NCBI GenBank assembly: GCA_034440575.1
Contig: JAOTOL010001554.1
Span: forward strand, 1,338,001 to 1,402,000
Direction: 5' to 3'
DNA length: 64,000 nt
Origin: Imbricaverruca yamaguchii
Lineage: Eukaryota > Arthropoda > Thecostraca > Neoverrucidae
The notes below the pieces were generated by a model. That model was not told the origin of the DNA, did no database searches, and saw only the letters and a list, made by a program, of their open reading frames with translations. The position numbers and the translations under genes are program-made. Positions within the stretch are counted from its first letter, which is position 1, and every line of letters starts with the position of its first letter. Shown piece after piece: positions 11,912-24,930 of the stretch.

Positions 11912-14263
11912 TAGCCTGTGTCGATAATTTTCAAAATGGTGTTATGAAAAACGGCTGCTGTTTTTATTTTGCCTTGATATGTACCTAGCAATCTGGCATA
12001 CCAATTAGATCGCTGGGCAATCGGCTTTTTTCAAAATGTGTTTGAAAAAAAAACTGTTTTCGGCATTGGGCGCCATATTGGCTATGAGAACCAATCCAGA
12101 TAAGTGGGCCAAATAGTACCTCTTTTTGATCGACTCGACGAGGTGAGTGGATTGAAACTAAGCGGTATTGTCGAAAAATCGATGGTGAAAACCATATCGG
12201 CTACCTTATGTCTTGTAATACACCAGCGAATGTCAATTTCGGAGCATGCGAGGAACTCTGAGGTTTAAACAAGTAAAAATAATGATGCAGCCGCGGTTTC
12301 TGCACTTACTCATTTGAAGATTTCGGCATCACCCACTGGGCATATAAATATAGACAAAGCTTCATATTTATTCTCTGCTTAAACTACATAGCAGCATGAT
12401 TGAGGGAGGCTGCTTCGTACGCATGTGTATGACATATCAAATACCTACCTATTCGTTCCATGTTGAGACATTCAGATAGACTTTCCACATCACGTTCAGA
12501 CGAATATCAGATAAGTTGGTGATAAAAATTATTAAAATTCGCCATGATCATTGAGATTCGCCGTGATCACCATGGGACCATCGATGCCTATTTTTTCTCG
12601 AAAGGACACATGTCAGGCATCAATCAATGAACATTGGTATATCCAAGGCAAACATCGCGCGAAGGTGCGGAGCACAACTGACTGGACGGCATACAGCACC
12701 CCAGTTCTGTCTTTCATGGAACTCAGTCATTTTAACATGTTCTCTACGTCCCTCTTAATTGTTAGCACGAGCAAAAGCACCCGGTACATGTAGCCAGCCC
12801 GGATGTAGTCGTCCCTCCTCTCCTTACCGTACACTTCTTTTTGCAGCTAGCGACACCTGTTTCACGCATCGTTCAACTGACTGACCGTGCACGTGAAGCT
12901 GTAGAACTGACATTGGCATGTCCACATATCCATCAAGTTCGGAGCTTCGCGTGTGGCACGTGAGGGCCGGTTCGAAGGCGCCGTCCCAGGATATCGACTC
13001 CTGCAGACTCTCCGCGGTTTCATTTAGTCTCGGAGTTCTCCTGGGACGGACGCTGGTGTCTCCGCGCTAATTTTTGCCGCGGATGTACCTGACACGTTCA
13101 ACAGCGAACCGGCGCTCTGCTCCGTCATCACTACAGACAAGTGTCTGGAACACCATTTCGCTGTGAGCATACCAGACACTGGATTGGAGGTACGGCGTCA
13201 CGATGCTCACGACTTTCCCATTCCCCATGCTGCATCTGAGTGAGCTCTAGCTGGCGCAGTACATGCCGTGGCCCATCCAGCCAGTTGTCCTGCACCTTCA
13301 CGCGAAACCACATCGGATAGTAAACCCCCACAGTGAAGCCGATACCCTGGAGGTTTTTGCATGCAGTGTCTCCCAGGCCATGATCTGTCACGTACAGTGT
13401 ACGTACATGCACCGGCAGCTATTGCCCGTGCTAATAACTAATAGGGACGTGGAGAATATGCTAAAACGACTGTAAGTTCCATGAAAGATAGAACTAGGGT
13501 GCTCTATGCCGTCCAGTCAGTTGTGTTCCGCACCTTCGCGCGATGTTTGCCTTGGATATACCAGTGTGCATTTATTGATGTCTGACATGTGTCCCTTTGG
13601 GAAACAAATAGGCATTGATGGTCACGTGGTGATCACAGCGAATTTGAATCATTTCCATTACCAACGTATACATTTTTGTCTGAACGTGATGTGGAAAGGT
13701 TATCTGAATGTCTCAACATGCAACGAATAGGTAGGTATTTGGTATGTTATGCACATGCGTACAAAGCAGCCTCCCTCAATCATGCTGCTATGTAGTTCAA
13801 GCAGCGAATAAATATGAAGCTTTTTCTATATTTATATCCCCAGTGGGTGATGCCGAAGTCTTCAAATGAGTAAGTGTAGAAGCCGCGGCTGTATCATTAT
13901 TTTTACTTGTTTAAACTTCAGAGTGCTTTGAATGCCCCGAAATTGACATTCGCTGGTGTATTAGAAGACACAAGGTAGCCGATATGTTCTTCGATTTTTC
14001 GACAATACCGCGTGGTTTCAATCCACTCACCTCGTCGAGATTATCAAAAAGAGGCATTATTTGACCCACTTATCTGGATTGGTTCTCATAGCCAATATGG
14101 CGCCGAATGCCGAAAACAGTCTTTTTCAAACGCATTTTGAGAAAAAAATGCCGATTGCCCAACGATCCAATTTTTATGCCGGATTGTTGGGCACATGTAA
14201 AGGCAAAATGAAAACAGTAGCCGTTTTTGATAACACCACTTTGAAAACTATCCACACAGGCTA
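11912..14263. mobile_element. Long-terminal-inverted-repeat element (2.35 kb)
   Basis: The two ends are inverted copies over about 850 bp (left arm to about 12765, right arm from about 13410). The left end reads TAGCCTGTGT and the right end ACACAGGCTA, so the outermost TA may be the target dinucleotide of a TA-inserting transposon. Internal blocks such as gcgccatattggctatgag and its complement lie at matching distances. The core (12765-13410) has a 10-bp hairpin arm pair (cgtcccagga/tcctgggacg near 12983 and 13040). It also has a minus-strand open frame (13131-13412, with YYPMWFRVKVQDNWLDGP) that I cannot assign. No complete transposase is visible, so the element is probably non-autonomous. 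Confidence 0.75.
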
Positions 14264-14796
14264 ATATCAGGTCACATCACAAGCGCTTAATCCTCTAGGA
14301 GATTCTGAGATTCTGAGAGGTATTCTCGCGCTTGAAGTTCATGTAGTAGGGTGTAGACTTCATTATTGTATCTATCCTATCACAATACATTCCAGAAATA
14401 GGCATTTCATGGGCTATACCCAAGGCTAGTAATACTTAGCAGCACGTGGTCTATTGGCTTCGGCGTGATATCATGCGGAGTTGTGTTGAGGTTCGTATGA
14501 TGTTTTATAGTTCTTTCGATGGTACCTCTGGGTGACCGTTTTCAGCTACGATAATTTCAAATCAAGTGGGCTCATTTACGTCCGATGGCACCGCTAGGTC
14601 GTCACTCTGACCTTAGATGAACTCTCTGTAACCTACGAGTTTTTCGTCTGCAGATGGCCGCTCTTCTAGTCACGATGCTGCCCCGAATAGCAAGATTTAA
14701 TCACTGAATAAAATAGTGCATAATATGAAGCGAACCTTTTAAGAATTGAATTCTGTTTTAGACACGTGTAGACCCAGAAATTGTCACATGGCGGTT
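14264..14796. other. Short gene-free stretch between two inverted structures
   Basis: Nothing recognisable. It separates the 2.35 kb element from the right copy of the inverted duplication. Confidence 0.5.
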
Positions 14797-15840
14797 TCGC
14801 CTTTTTATGTTAACTGAAAGGTGTCAAGTTTCGTCGTCTGTACGTGATGTTGGTTCAGAACAATGCGCGTTCTTGGCAGTTCGTGAAAACACGCCTTATT
14901 ATGTCAAATTCCCGCGCAAGTGCAGGAATCCCAAATAAATAAGACATCGGAAATGCGATAAAATCAGGAAGAATTATCGGAAGCCAGCGCAAGTAGAAAT
15001 TATATTTGCACGGTATGGTACGTTTGACGATTCGGCACATTGCATTCAAACTTTGTGTACGGACACCGTATTCCACAGAGTAGCGTCATTGCAGAAATAG
15101 TGGATCCGCTTTCTGCACAGGCACATTGAAGAACAAAGCGCTTCTTCTGAAAGTGGCGACACTTCGGGAAATCGCAAAGCTAAATGCGTTCTCCCTCCCG
15201 AATTGTCGAATTAGCATAGGTACCACGGTCTGTCCCGGTCCTTTTCCATGACATGCGTCGTTTCCTGTCGCAAGGAATTGTTTAGTGCGGCACTCTCCAT
15301 CGGACTAGCACTGTCCACGCAGGCTCCCGGGCTGGGGGCACGCCGGTGTTGTACGTGTCATGCGCTACCTCGTAACCGACAGCTGGGAGAGGTTGGGTAG
15401 GCTGGTACAGGATAAGGTCCACAATAATGTCTGACATTCGAAAACAAAATGCAAGAAATTAAGGTCAAATATTGTTATAAAGGCTTTTAAGGAACGAGAA
15501 TCAAAAGTGGAAGTATTATTCTGAGTACATGAATTAGTATCTGAAAGGCTGTAAAAAAAAATTCTCATTTCAAAAAGAGTGCGTGTCGAACGGGTGACTA
15601 TGATAATCCTTTGTCGTAAAACGCGAAATTGTCATAACATAACATAATTTCTTTGATTTCGCCCTCGTTCGTGATAATCAAGTGGATAGCTCTCATCATC
15701 ATTGTCACGTTTCGAATTAGCAGCGTGCCTACCTGATATATTTGCTTAGTTTCATAAGTGCCTCACTTGTACATCACGGCTTCGATAATGTTGTAGATGC
15801 GCTCGCGGTCGTCGTCCAACGATCGGCTGATGTATCAGCG
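14797..15840 (-). repeat. Inverted duplication, right copy
   Basis: Reverse complement of 6263-7325. The copy ends abruptly inside the duplicated exon. Immediately beyond it (15855) begins another inverted-repeat element, so the breakpoint may be tied to that insertion. Confidence 0.85.
15767..15840 (-). pseudogene. Fragment of DM4/DM12 exon 2
   Basis: On the minus strand this reads RSLDDDRERIYNIIEAVMYK followed by a donor gtgagg. It matches the 3' half of exon 2 with a Met-to-Val change and a G-to-A change at the last exon base. No matching upstream or downstream exons are found on the minus strand, so it is an orphan exon fragment carried by the inverted duplication. Confidence 0.85.
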
Positions 15841-15854
15841 GCACCGATCTGCCA

Positions 15855-16935
15855 CCTAGCGGAAGGTAAGTAAAACACGGAAACGAGGCCGGTTTTAGGC
15901 CGAGGGCCTATGGAATTTCTGGGTACGCATTTCGTATTGACATTTTTTCCAATTGATTCAGCCACTCCAGGAGGATTGCATCCCCCCTTTCATGATGCAG
16001 AATTGATCAAGGAACATTGCCGTCTTTTCATTACTGATTTATTACGCTCTGTTCCGAAGATGCTCTATTATCGTGATGCGAATTCAAGGCATCTGTGAGA
16101 GGGGGCCCGTTTCGTCGAAAGGTTCGGCCCACTTGCTAATTTCTTAAAATTATCGAATGGCGCAAAGTATATGAAGGCAATAGAAAAACCAGAATGAATA
16201 GGGTGTCACAGTACATAGGCTCCAATGTTAGAAGTTAATATTATTGCGGGTGGGGAAAGCAAGAATTGAGGGTGTAGTTTCACCATCAAAGATAAGAATG
16301 GGGGGTTCCGTTTTTGCCCCCACCCTCCTTGCTCTCTAGATATGTGGCTCCTATTTTCCGATTGTGCGGATTACACAACTGAATGGAGAGCACACACTTC
16401 GGCGTACCCGTCAATCCGCAGAGCATTGAGCGGAAGTTCCATGGAGGGTACAAGCCCCCTCCGCTACACCATACTACTGACAGATTTATGATTTTGCCAA
16501 GAAGGCGTCATTTTTCAGGAGAGACGGCTCTTGGTCCAGAACATTTGGACGAGGTACACTTCGATCTCCCAGAGGGGCACCGTTTGTTTTTGTTTGAGGA
16601 GTGCTTTTCACTGAAACATTCGCGGCGTGCGTTCGTCGAACTCCCAGAGGACTGCCGTTTACAGGCCGAAACTGCCGTTTCCCAGGCGCGTTGCGCTGAG
16701 AAAAAAAATGTCGAGGGAGAGGGTACACTGGAACTTCCAAGAGAGGCGTCCTTCGGGTCATAAGGAGCGCCACTTTCGCTTCCACTTTCTGTATCATGAC
16801 AGGGCGATGCTATCCTCCTGGGATGGATGAGTCAAGTGAAAAAATGCCGATAAAAATGCGTACCCAGAACTCCCATAGGCGCACGGCCTAAAACCGGTCG
16901 CGATTCCGTGTTTTTACTTACCGTTGCTAGATGGA
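15855..16935. mobile_element. Inverted-repeat element of about 1.08 kb
   Basis: The left end (15855-16015) and right end (16780-16935) are inverted copies: ctagcggaaggtaagtaaa against the complement of tttacttaccgttgctag, then shared ccggttttaggcc and tgggtacgcattt, then caggaggat. The interior has a short plus-strand open frame (16383-16763) without recognisable similarity. Probably a non-autonomous DNA transposon. Confidence 0.7.
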
Positions 16936-17235
16936 TTTCCAATATGCATACGCAAACAGTTCTTGGTTTCCAACCCAGACGTACATCATAGATGATATAA
17001 CCGTCTCTTTTATGTTCTGCCGTCATGCACTTGTGAGTGTCTCCATGTGGAAATACCCTCAGAATATGATTGATCTGGACCAACTGCGGTTATTTCACGG
17101 TGGGTTCACGCTGTCCGATCGTACACATCATGTGATGTAACCATCTCTGTTATCCTCTGCTGTCATGCACTTTCTGGTATCCCATGTGGAAGCGCCTTCA
17201 GAATATGATCCCTGGATCTATTGCAAGAGGTAGTG
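16936..17235 (+). repeat. Two ~168-bp satellite monomers, plus orientation
   Basis: Carries the same monomer (gatataaccgtctctttta ... tgcactt ... tggaaatacc ... agaatatgat ... tcacgctgtccgat) as the large foldback structure to the right, but outside its apparent end. Confidence 0.7.
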
Positions 17236-17545
17236 AGGGTATTTATCATAACCTCACATGTATCATAATCCCTAATGCATCACAACCCCTAATTTGTATA
17301 GCCCTAATGTATCGTAACCTCAAAGGTATCATAACCTCAAGTGTATAATAACCTCTAATGTGTCGTAACCTCTAGTGTATGATAACCTCAAATGTATCAT
17401 AACCCCAAATTCATAATAACTTCAAATGTATCATAACCTCTAATATATCATAGCCTCTAATGTATCATTGCCTCAAATGTATCATAACATCAAATGTATC
17501 ATAACCTCAAATGTATCATAGCTCCTAACGTACAAACCTCTAACA
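17236..17545. repeat. cataacctcaaatgtat tandem repeats
   Basis: About seventeen copies of a ~17-18-bp unit (tcataacctcaaatgta), with variants carrying ctaatgt. It shares the cataacctc core with 10240-10525. Confidence 0.85.
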
Positions 17546-18059
17546 TCAGCTGACGGCGCCGGGCCATGGCAGGCGATTTTCATCCGTACGGAGGTCCTAC
17601 GTTCTTCTGGACTCTGCCTAGCGGCGCCAGTGAAAGGAATCTGATGTTGGTATATTCTCCGCTAGATGTCCGCTTCATTTGCTTTACAGCGCCCGTATGC
17701 TGCCAACTTTGGAAATTTACAGATCTTGATGAAATCTGGTGTTTTTTTCTGGGGTCCTTTTGGAGGAGAAAGGGAGCGCAACTGGGCACGTCAAAACTTT
17801 TCTCGGCAGATGGCAGGGCAACCGGTTCAGTCCAACTTAATATCCCTCAACACATCCCTGAGCGCACCCCTGCATCTTATGGTAGATAATGGGGTGGGGA
17901 GGGAAGAATTGGAGGAATTCTTTTACTTTCTGCCGTAACGTTCTTTGCACTAGATATGTATCTGAATGTGCCGCATATAGACAAGAGATGCCGCACTGGT
18001 CAAATATACGACGATATGGATACAACGTTTTGATGACGTCACGGTCACAGTGATACTGG

Positions 18060-19790
18060 CTCATTGAGAAACCGGACCGTTTTGAAACATTACTTATGAC
18101 TAAGGGCAGCGTGAAACCGCCATGAAACCATTGCAGTGGCTTCAGATCACCCGGACCTCTTCCAATAGATCCGAGGACCATTTTCTAGCGGTATTTCTAC
18201 ATTGGATGCCAAAAGTGCATAACGGCAGCAAGTAAATCAGAAAACTATACCACATTATGTATACGCTAGGACAGCGTGAAAAAAAAAACAATAAAACAAT
18301 CGCAGTGCTCCAGTCTATCGGGCCCTCTTACCATAGATCCAGGGATCCTATTCCAGTAGCATTTCTACATGGGGATAGAAAAGTGCATGACGAAATAAAG
18401 TAAAATAGATGGTTATATCACATTATGTATACGGTCGGATAGCGTGAAAACACCATGAAACAATCGCAGTGGCTTTAGATCATTACTATCTCTTTCAATA
18501 CATCCAGGGACATTTTCTGGCGGTGCCCCCGCATGAGGATGCTAAAAAAGTGCATGACAGCAGCAAGTACAATAGAAAACTGTACCACGTAATTTATACA
18601 TTGGGGGGCGTGAAACCACTATGAAGCAATCGCAATGGCACCAGATCATCGCGACCTCATCCCATTGATTCAGGGATAATATTCAGGTGGTATTGTCACA
18701 TGGAGATACCAAAAAGTTCATGACGGCAGAAAGCAAAACTGGTTATATCGCATTAGGCATGTGTTAGGGCAGCGAGAAACCACCATGAAACTAGCGCAGT
18801 AAGTCCAGGTCATCGGGATATCTTCCAAGAGATCTAGTGATCATATTCTGGTGGTATTTCCACAAGGGGATGCCAAAAAGTGCACGACGGCAGCAAATAA
18901 AAGAGACGGTTATTCAACATTGCGTATAGGATACGGCAGCGAGAAACCACCATGGAAGAAACGCAGTGGGTCCAAATCATCAGGACATCTTCTAATAGAT
19001 CCAAGGGTCATATTCTGGTGGTATTTCCACATGGGGATGTCAAAATGTGCGTGACGGCAGGAAGTAAAACAGAAGCTTATGCCACATTATATATATATAT
19101 ATATATAGACATAGGCCGCAACAAACCACCATGAAGCCATCGCAGTAAGTACAGATCATGAGGACCTCTTCCAGTAGATCCAGGGATCATATTCTGGTGG
19201 TATTTCTACAAGGGGATACCAAAAAGGGCACGACGGCAGAAGGTAAAAGAGATGTTTATATCGCACTATGTATATGAATAGAACTATACGGTCGGACAGC
19301 ATGAAACCACCATGAAACAAGCGCAGTGGGTCCTGATCATCAGAGCCTCTTCCATTAGACCGAGGGATCATATTATGAAGGTATTTGCACATGGGGATAC
19401 CAAGAAGTGCATGCCGGCAGAAAGTAAAAGAAACAGTTATACCACATTATGTATCCGTTACGGCAGCGAGAAACCACCATGAAACCAATTCAATGGCTCC
19501 AGATCATCAGGACTTCTAATATATCCAGTGATCATATGCTGAAGGTATCCCCACATAAGGATCACGAAAAGCACGTAACGGCAGCAAGTAAAAGAGACGG
19601 CTATATCAAGTTATGTATATGAATTGAAAGTATAAGGTCAGCGTGAGACCACCATGAAAGAATCGCAGTAGCTCCAGATCACCTGAACCTCTTTCCATAC
19701 ATTCAGGGGTCAAACTCTGACGGTATTTCCACTTAGAGATACCGAGAAATGCATCACGGCAGGAAGCAAAGTGAAGGTTACACGGGTAGA
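18060..19790 (-). repeat. ~168-bp satellite array, left arm (about 10 monomers)
   Basis: Monomers are marked by ggcagcgagaaaccaccatg (or gtgaaacc variants) at 18106, 18272, 18438, 18607, 18770, 18940, 19110, 19298, 19463 and 19634. Spacing is about 163-188 bp. Confidence 0.85.
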
Positions 19791-20869
19791 GGAGAAATAT
19801 TCGCATATGAGAAAGGTAATGTCGACGGTAGGTAGGAAATGTTCGCACCTAAGGTTACATAGATGTTAAGCATGACAATCCTTTCAGCATACCAATTTTA
19901 CAAAAGCCGAGGGACCATGCCGACAGAGAAATATATGAGTCGATCGGTATTAGGGATGGGAACCCAGTCCTGAAAAGCAATGTATCATCGTGGTTTTTGG
20001 TGTGGTTTTGTGACGATGCATCCTGCAGATGACGGTGTCAGGTATCCAAACCACACGCTATGTCTATAGCAACGCATAACTTCATTAGTTTCGATATATA
20101 TTTGTGTATTATAGCTTATCGCCCTGGAACACATGGAAGAATTCTGCATTATTCACCGGGATACGCTAGAGCATGCACAATTTTACCCCAATCCGCCATT
20201 AACCAACATGTCCTGAGCCGTGTAGCATCATGTTCAAAAACAATCAAAGCGGACTTGCGTTAGCTTGTCTACTCGTATTGCTCTATATGTGAAAGCCGAA
20301 GCATAGAACAGTATGTTCTGAATATAGCCCTATGTGTGGTGCCAACATGTTACTGGATTACGCCGATTTTTTATCGAACCATACACATATGCTGCTACAC
20401 TATAACTAGGAGACAAAAGTAAGAGAGGGTAAGCGTAAATTCAACAGCATCTTCCAACCACAAATTATAATGTTACTTTGCGAAAATGTATCGGAGCTTT
20501 TCACTTTATCGTATGACGTGTAACGTGACTTAACGTGTGTTTGCATTGTGCAGAAACTTCACCAGTACTGAACTGATTAAACCGAGGTGCTTTAGATGTG
20601 CGCACATATACTCAGTCCAACATGACTAATTCTTCCCTTGAGAGTTCGGGAAGGTGATCTGGCCTGATGGTCACTCAGATATAAAAACAGTTACTTCGCA
20701 CACCAAGAGCTATCCCAAAATAAAAGGGATATTCTGACACCGCGTGATTAAATCAGAACCAACTCGTAATGCACGTGAACCGATATTCTACAGGCAGGTT
20801 ATAATTTAATTATGGGTAATCGGTTCTCGCAGGTGGAATGTACATTTCCGGTAATCCGGCAACCTGAGA

Positions 20870-21923
20870 AATCTACTTAAAGCGAAAGTACGTATGGCAG
20901 ATGTACGTACACGAATATACGTAGGCAAATTCACGCAAGCGACAATGTACGTGAACGTATAAGTATGTAAACGCTAATGTATGTACACGTAGATGTACGT
21001 AGGTGCCAATGTACGCACATTTGCGCCTATTTACGTGCATTAGATCTAATGTTCATTTCCTCTTACGTGTATTTACCATGAGTGCATTTGTCATATGTAC
21101 TTTTGTGCTAAGACATATCTGTGCTTACGTAAATTTACCATGCTTACTTTTATGCACGTGCTTACTTTTTACTTTTATACATTTCCTTACATGCATTTGC
21201 ACTTTTGATGCACGCATACACATGTTTATGCAGACACACATCAACATCTGAAACATGTGCATTTCAAGCACTTACTTTTGAAACACATACTATTGAGAAA
21301 CGTACTTTTTAAACAAGTACGTTTGAACCCCCTAAATTTGAAACGCGTACACTTGGTTACGTACATTTGCTTACGTACATCTATTGTACACACACTTACA
21401 TTTGGGTGACGTAAATTTTCATCTACACACATTTGCTCTCACGTACTTTTGCGTTTACGTACATGCGCACTTACGTACCTTTACACTTTTGTGCATTTGC
21501 CATGTGCACGTATTTCCGTTCACGTACATTTGCGAATACGTGCATTTGAGCTCACGTACTTTTGCGTTTTCGCACATTTGTGCTTACGTACATCTGCACA
21601 AACGTACATGTGCCACTACGTACTTTTGCGCTTACGTACTTTTGTGCTGATGTACTTTTGCGCTTTGCGCTACGTACATTTGCGCTGACGTATTTTTATG
21701 CTTACATACACTTGCGCTTACATACATTTTCACTGATGTATATTTGCGCATACGTACATTTGCGCTTAAGTACATTTGCTTATGTACCTTTGCCATATGT
21801 GCATTTGCTCTTACCCGCCATACGTACATTTTCAATATGTACATTTTCGCTTTCGTACGTCTGCGCCTATGTACATCTGCCATGCGTACTTTTGCGCGTA
21901 CGTACATTTGTCCTGGACTAACA
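20870..21923. mobile_element. 16-bp-unit TACGTA-rich element, copy 1
   Basis: Built of variants of the 16-bp unit acgtacatttgcgctt. The left part is in one orientation, the middle is diverged (21230-21390) and the right part is in the opposite orientation. The ends (gtacgtatggcagatgtac; gtacatttgtcct) match those of 58083-58533, so the two are copies of one element. Open frames rich in TFALTYICAYV are by-products of the repeat. Confidence 0.7.
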
Positions 21924-22919
21924 TTCCCATGCGCGACACCCTCACGGTTTCGTGGCGCGAACCAGCGGCTTGACACGCCACAGACCCTGCGTTTTCTTCG
22001 TTCCTTTCCCAGACAGCTGATCAATGGCGTCACCAGGATATGACTAAGCGGCATATTGCAGGCGGGAAAATGCGAATATTGCGTGAGCAACACAGTGCAA
22101 TGAACATTTTGGGGTTAAAAGTGAAATAGAATACAAATAGGTCTGAACAGTATGATTGCGGTCTGCATCCGCCACTGCGCAACATATCTGTTTCCCACGG
22201 GACGACGGCCAGGGTTGCCCAGCTGGAAAGCTAACAATGCCGGCACGCAAGCACGCTTCTTGCTGTAGCTCCTGTTACTGTGCTGTCGCTCTTTCAATTG
22301 TCGTAAAGTTCAGCGTAACATCTATGCTTGCTTGACTGTTAGGTAGTGGGCCCTTATTAGTATGTTATTCTTGTTTATTGCCTTCTTATCTTTGCATCCC
22401 TTATTCGTGTGTATTTGTGTTCAGTCGTGTCACACGCCTACCGACAGATTATGCGCACGAGTGTTCTGCATGCTTGCGGTGTGGTCTGCGCATGACTATA
22501 TTGCATTGTGTATTGTGTACCTTGTATTCTGACCATTGCCTGTCTGATGAGCCTATTTCACGAAATATGCATATATCCTTCCTTTTGAATGGAAGCGTGC
22601 CTCTGGAAGGGGAAGTGGTGTAATTAAAATTGGATATATCATGACATAATATGCTAGCATTGCATCTATGTGATTCGTACCGTAATAGTCTCTGGAGATG
22701 GTCAAGACTGGTTGAAACGTTAAAAAAAAAACAGCGTCAGACCAAGATTTGTTCCGCATCGATGTTGACTTCCCACACTATTTACATTATACCAGCCGTA
22801 TTAATCATTGTAACGCTTGTAGATATTCTACATCATCTTACTGATCATCACAGAGCATGCGTTCAAAGACTAGAAAGTTTGAACAAGGAAAGATGAATGC
22901 GGTGAACACCTTCGCATTC

Positions 22920-22920
<1 letters not shown>

Positions 22921-22996
<76 letters not shown>

Positions 22997-22997
22997 G
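22921..22997. repeat. (TA)n microsatellite
   Basis: About 37 TA dinucleotides with one G interruption. Confidence 0.95.
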
Positions 22998-23589
22998 ATT
23001 ACATATTATAATGGTAACATTCTAACTTGTAGTTGGAAATTGCTCCTAAAAATTTGGCGTAATCCAGTAACATTTTGGCACCACATATACGGCTATATTC
23101 TGACCATAATGTTCGATGTTTCAGCTTTCATATGGGGAGTGATAACCGTAGACAAGCTAACGTTTTGAACGTAGTGCTACACGGCTCAGGACAGGTTTGT
23201 CAAGGGTGGATTGGGGTAAATTGGTGCATGCACTGACGTATCCTGGTCAATAATGCAGACTCGTTCGATGTGATGCAATAGGCTAGTATGCATAAATTTG
23301 CCTCAACACTAATGAAGTTACGCGTTGCTATAGACATAACATGTAGCTTGGATACATGACACTGCCATTTGCAGGTTACATCGTCAGAAGGCCACACCAA
23401 AAAACACGTTGTTGCATTGCTGTTTAGGGTTGGGTTCCTATCCCCAATACAAATTGATTCACATATTTTTATGTCGGCATGGTCCCTCGTCTTGCCTTAG
23501 GTTCTAATATTTCCTATTTCCTGTCTATATTACCTTCCTTATATGTTACCTTCTATATTACCCCCTAAAACACGTGTAACCTTCACATT

Positions 23590-24930
23590 TACTTTCTGAT
23601 ATCATGCACTTTGTGAAATCCCCATGTGAAAATACCACCAGAATATGGTCCCTGGATCTATGGGAAGAGGTCCAGGTGATCTGGAGCTACTGCGATTGTT
23701 TCATGGTGGTATCACGCTGTCCGATCTCATACTTATAATTCATATACATAATGTGATATAACCGTCTCTTTTACTTGCTGCCGTTATGCACTTCCGTGAT
23801 CCTCATGTGGGAATACCTTCAGCATATGATCACTGGATATATTAGAAGAAGTCCTGAGGATCTGGAGCCACTGCGCTGGTTTCATGGTGGTTTCTCGCTG
23901 CTACAATGAATACATAATGTGGTATAGCCGTTTCTTTTATTTTCTGCCGGCATGCACTTCTTGGTATTCCCAGGTGGAAATACCTTCAGAATATGATCCC
24001 TCGGTCTAATGAAATAGGTCCTGATGATCAGGACCCACTGCAATTGTTTCATGGTGGTTTCACGCTGTTCGACCGTATACATATACATAATGTGATATAA
24101 GCATCTCTTTTACCTTCTACTATCGTGCCCTTTTTGGTATCCCCTTGTGGAAATACCACCAGAGTTTCATCCCTGGATCAAACTCTGGTGAACACCGTCA
24201 GATATCCTGATGATCTGGACTTACTGCACCGGTTTCATGGTGGTTTCTTGCTGCCTTAACGTATACCTAATGTGATATAACTTGTTTTGCTTTCTGCAGC
24301 CATGCACTTTTTGGTATCTCCATGTGACAATACCACCAGAATATGATCCCTGGATCTATGGGATGAAGTCGTGATGATCTGGAGCCCCTGCGATTGCTTC
24401 ATGGTGGTTTCAAGCCCCTAATGTATACATAATGTGGTATAGCTTTCTATTGTACTTGCTGCCGTCGTGCACTTTTTTGGAATCCCCATGCGGGAACACC
24501 GTCAGAAAATTGTCCCTGGATCTATTGGAAGAGGTCGTAATGATCTGAAGCCACTGCGATTGTTTCATGGTGTTTTCGCGCTGTCGGACTGTATACATAA
24601 TGCGATATAACCATCTATTTGACTTTCTCTCGTCATGCACATTTTGTATCCCCATGTCGAAATACCACCGGAATAGGATCCCTAGATCTATGGGAAGAGG
24701 GCCAGATAATCTGGAGCCATTGCGACTGCTTTATAGTGGCTTCACGCTGTCTTAAAGTATCCATAATGTGCTATAGTCTTTTATTTACTTGCTGCCGTCA
24801 TGCACTTTTTGTTGTCCAATGCAGAAATACCGTTAGAAAGTGGTCCTCGGATTTATTGGAAGAGGTCCGGATGATCTGAAGCCACTGCGATGGTTTCATG
24901 GGGGTTTCACGCTGCCCTTAGGCATAAGTA
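23590..24930 (+). repeat. ~168-bp satellite array, right arm (about 8 monomers)
   Basis: Monomers are marked by tttcatggtggtttcacgct variants near 23700, 23880, 24050, 24235, 24400, 24560, 24735 and 24905. They run opposite to the left-arm array. Confidence 0.85.

Noticed and set aside
21003..22093. Open frames rich in TFALTYICAYV or similar
   Set aside because: They arise from the 16-bp TACGTA unit read in different frames.
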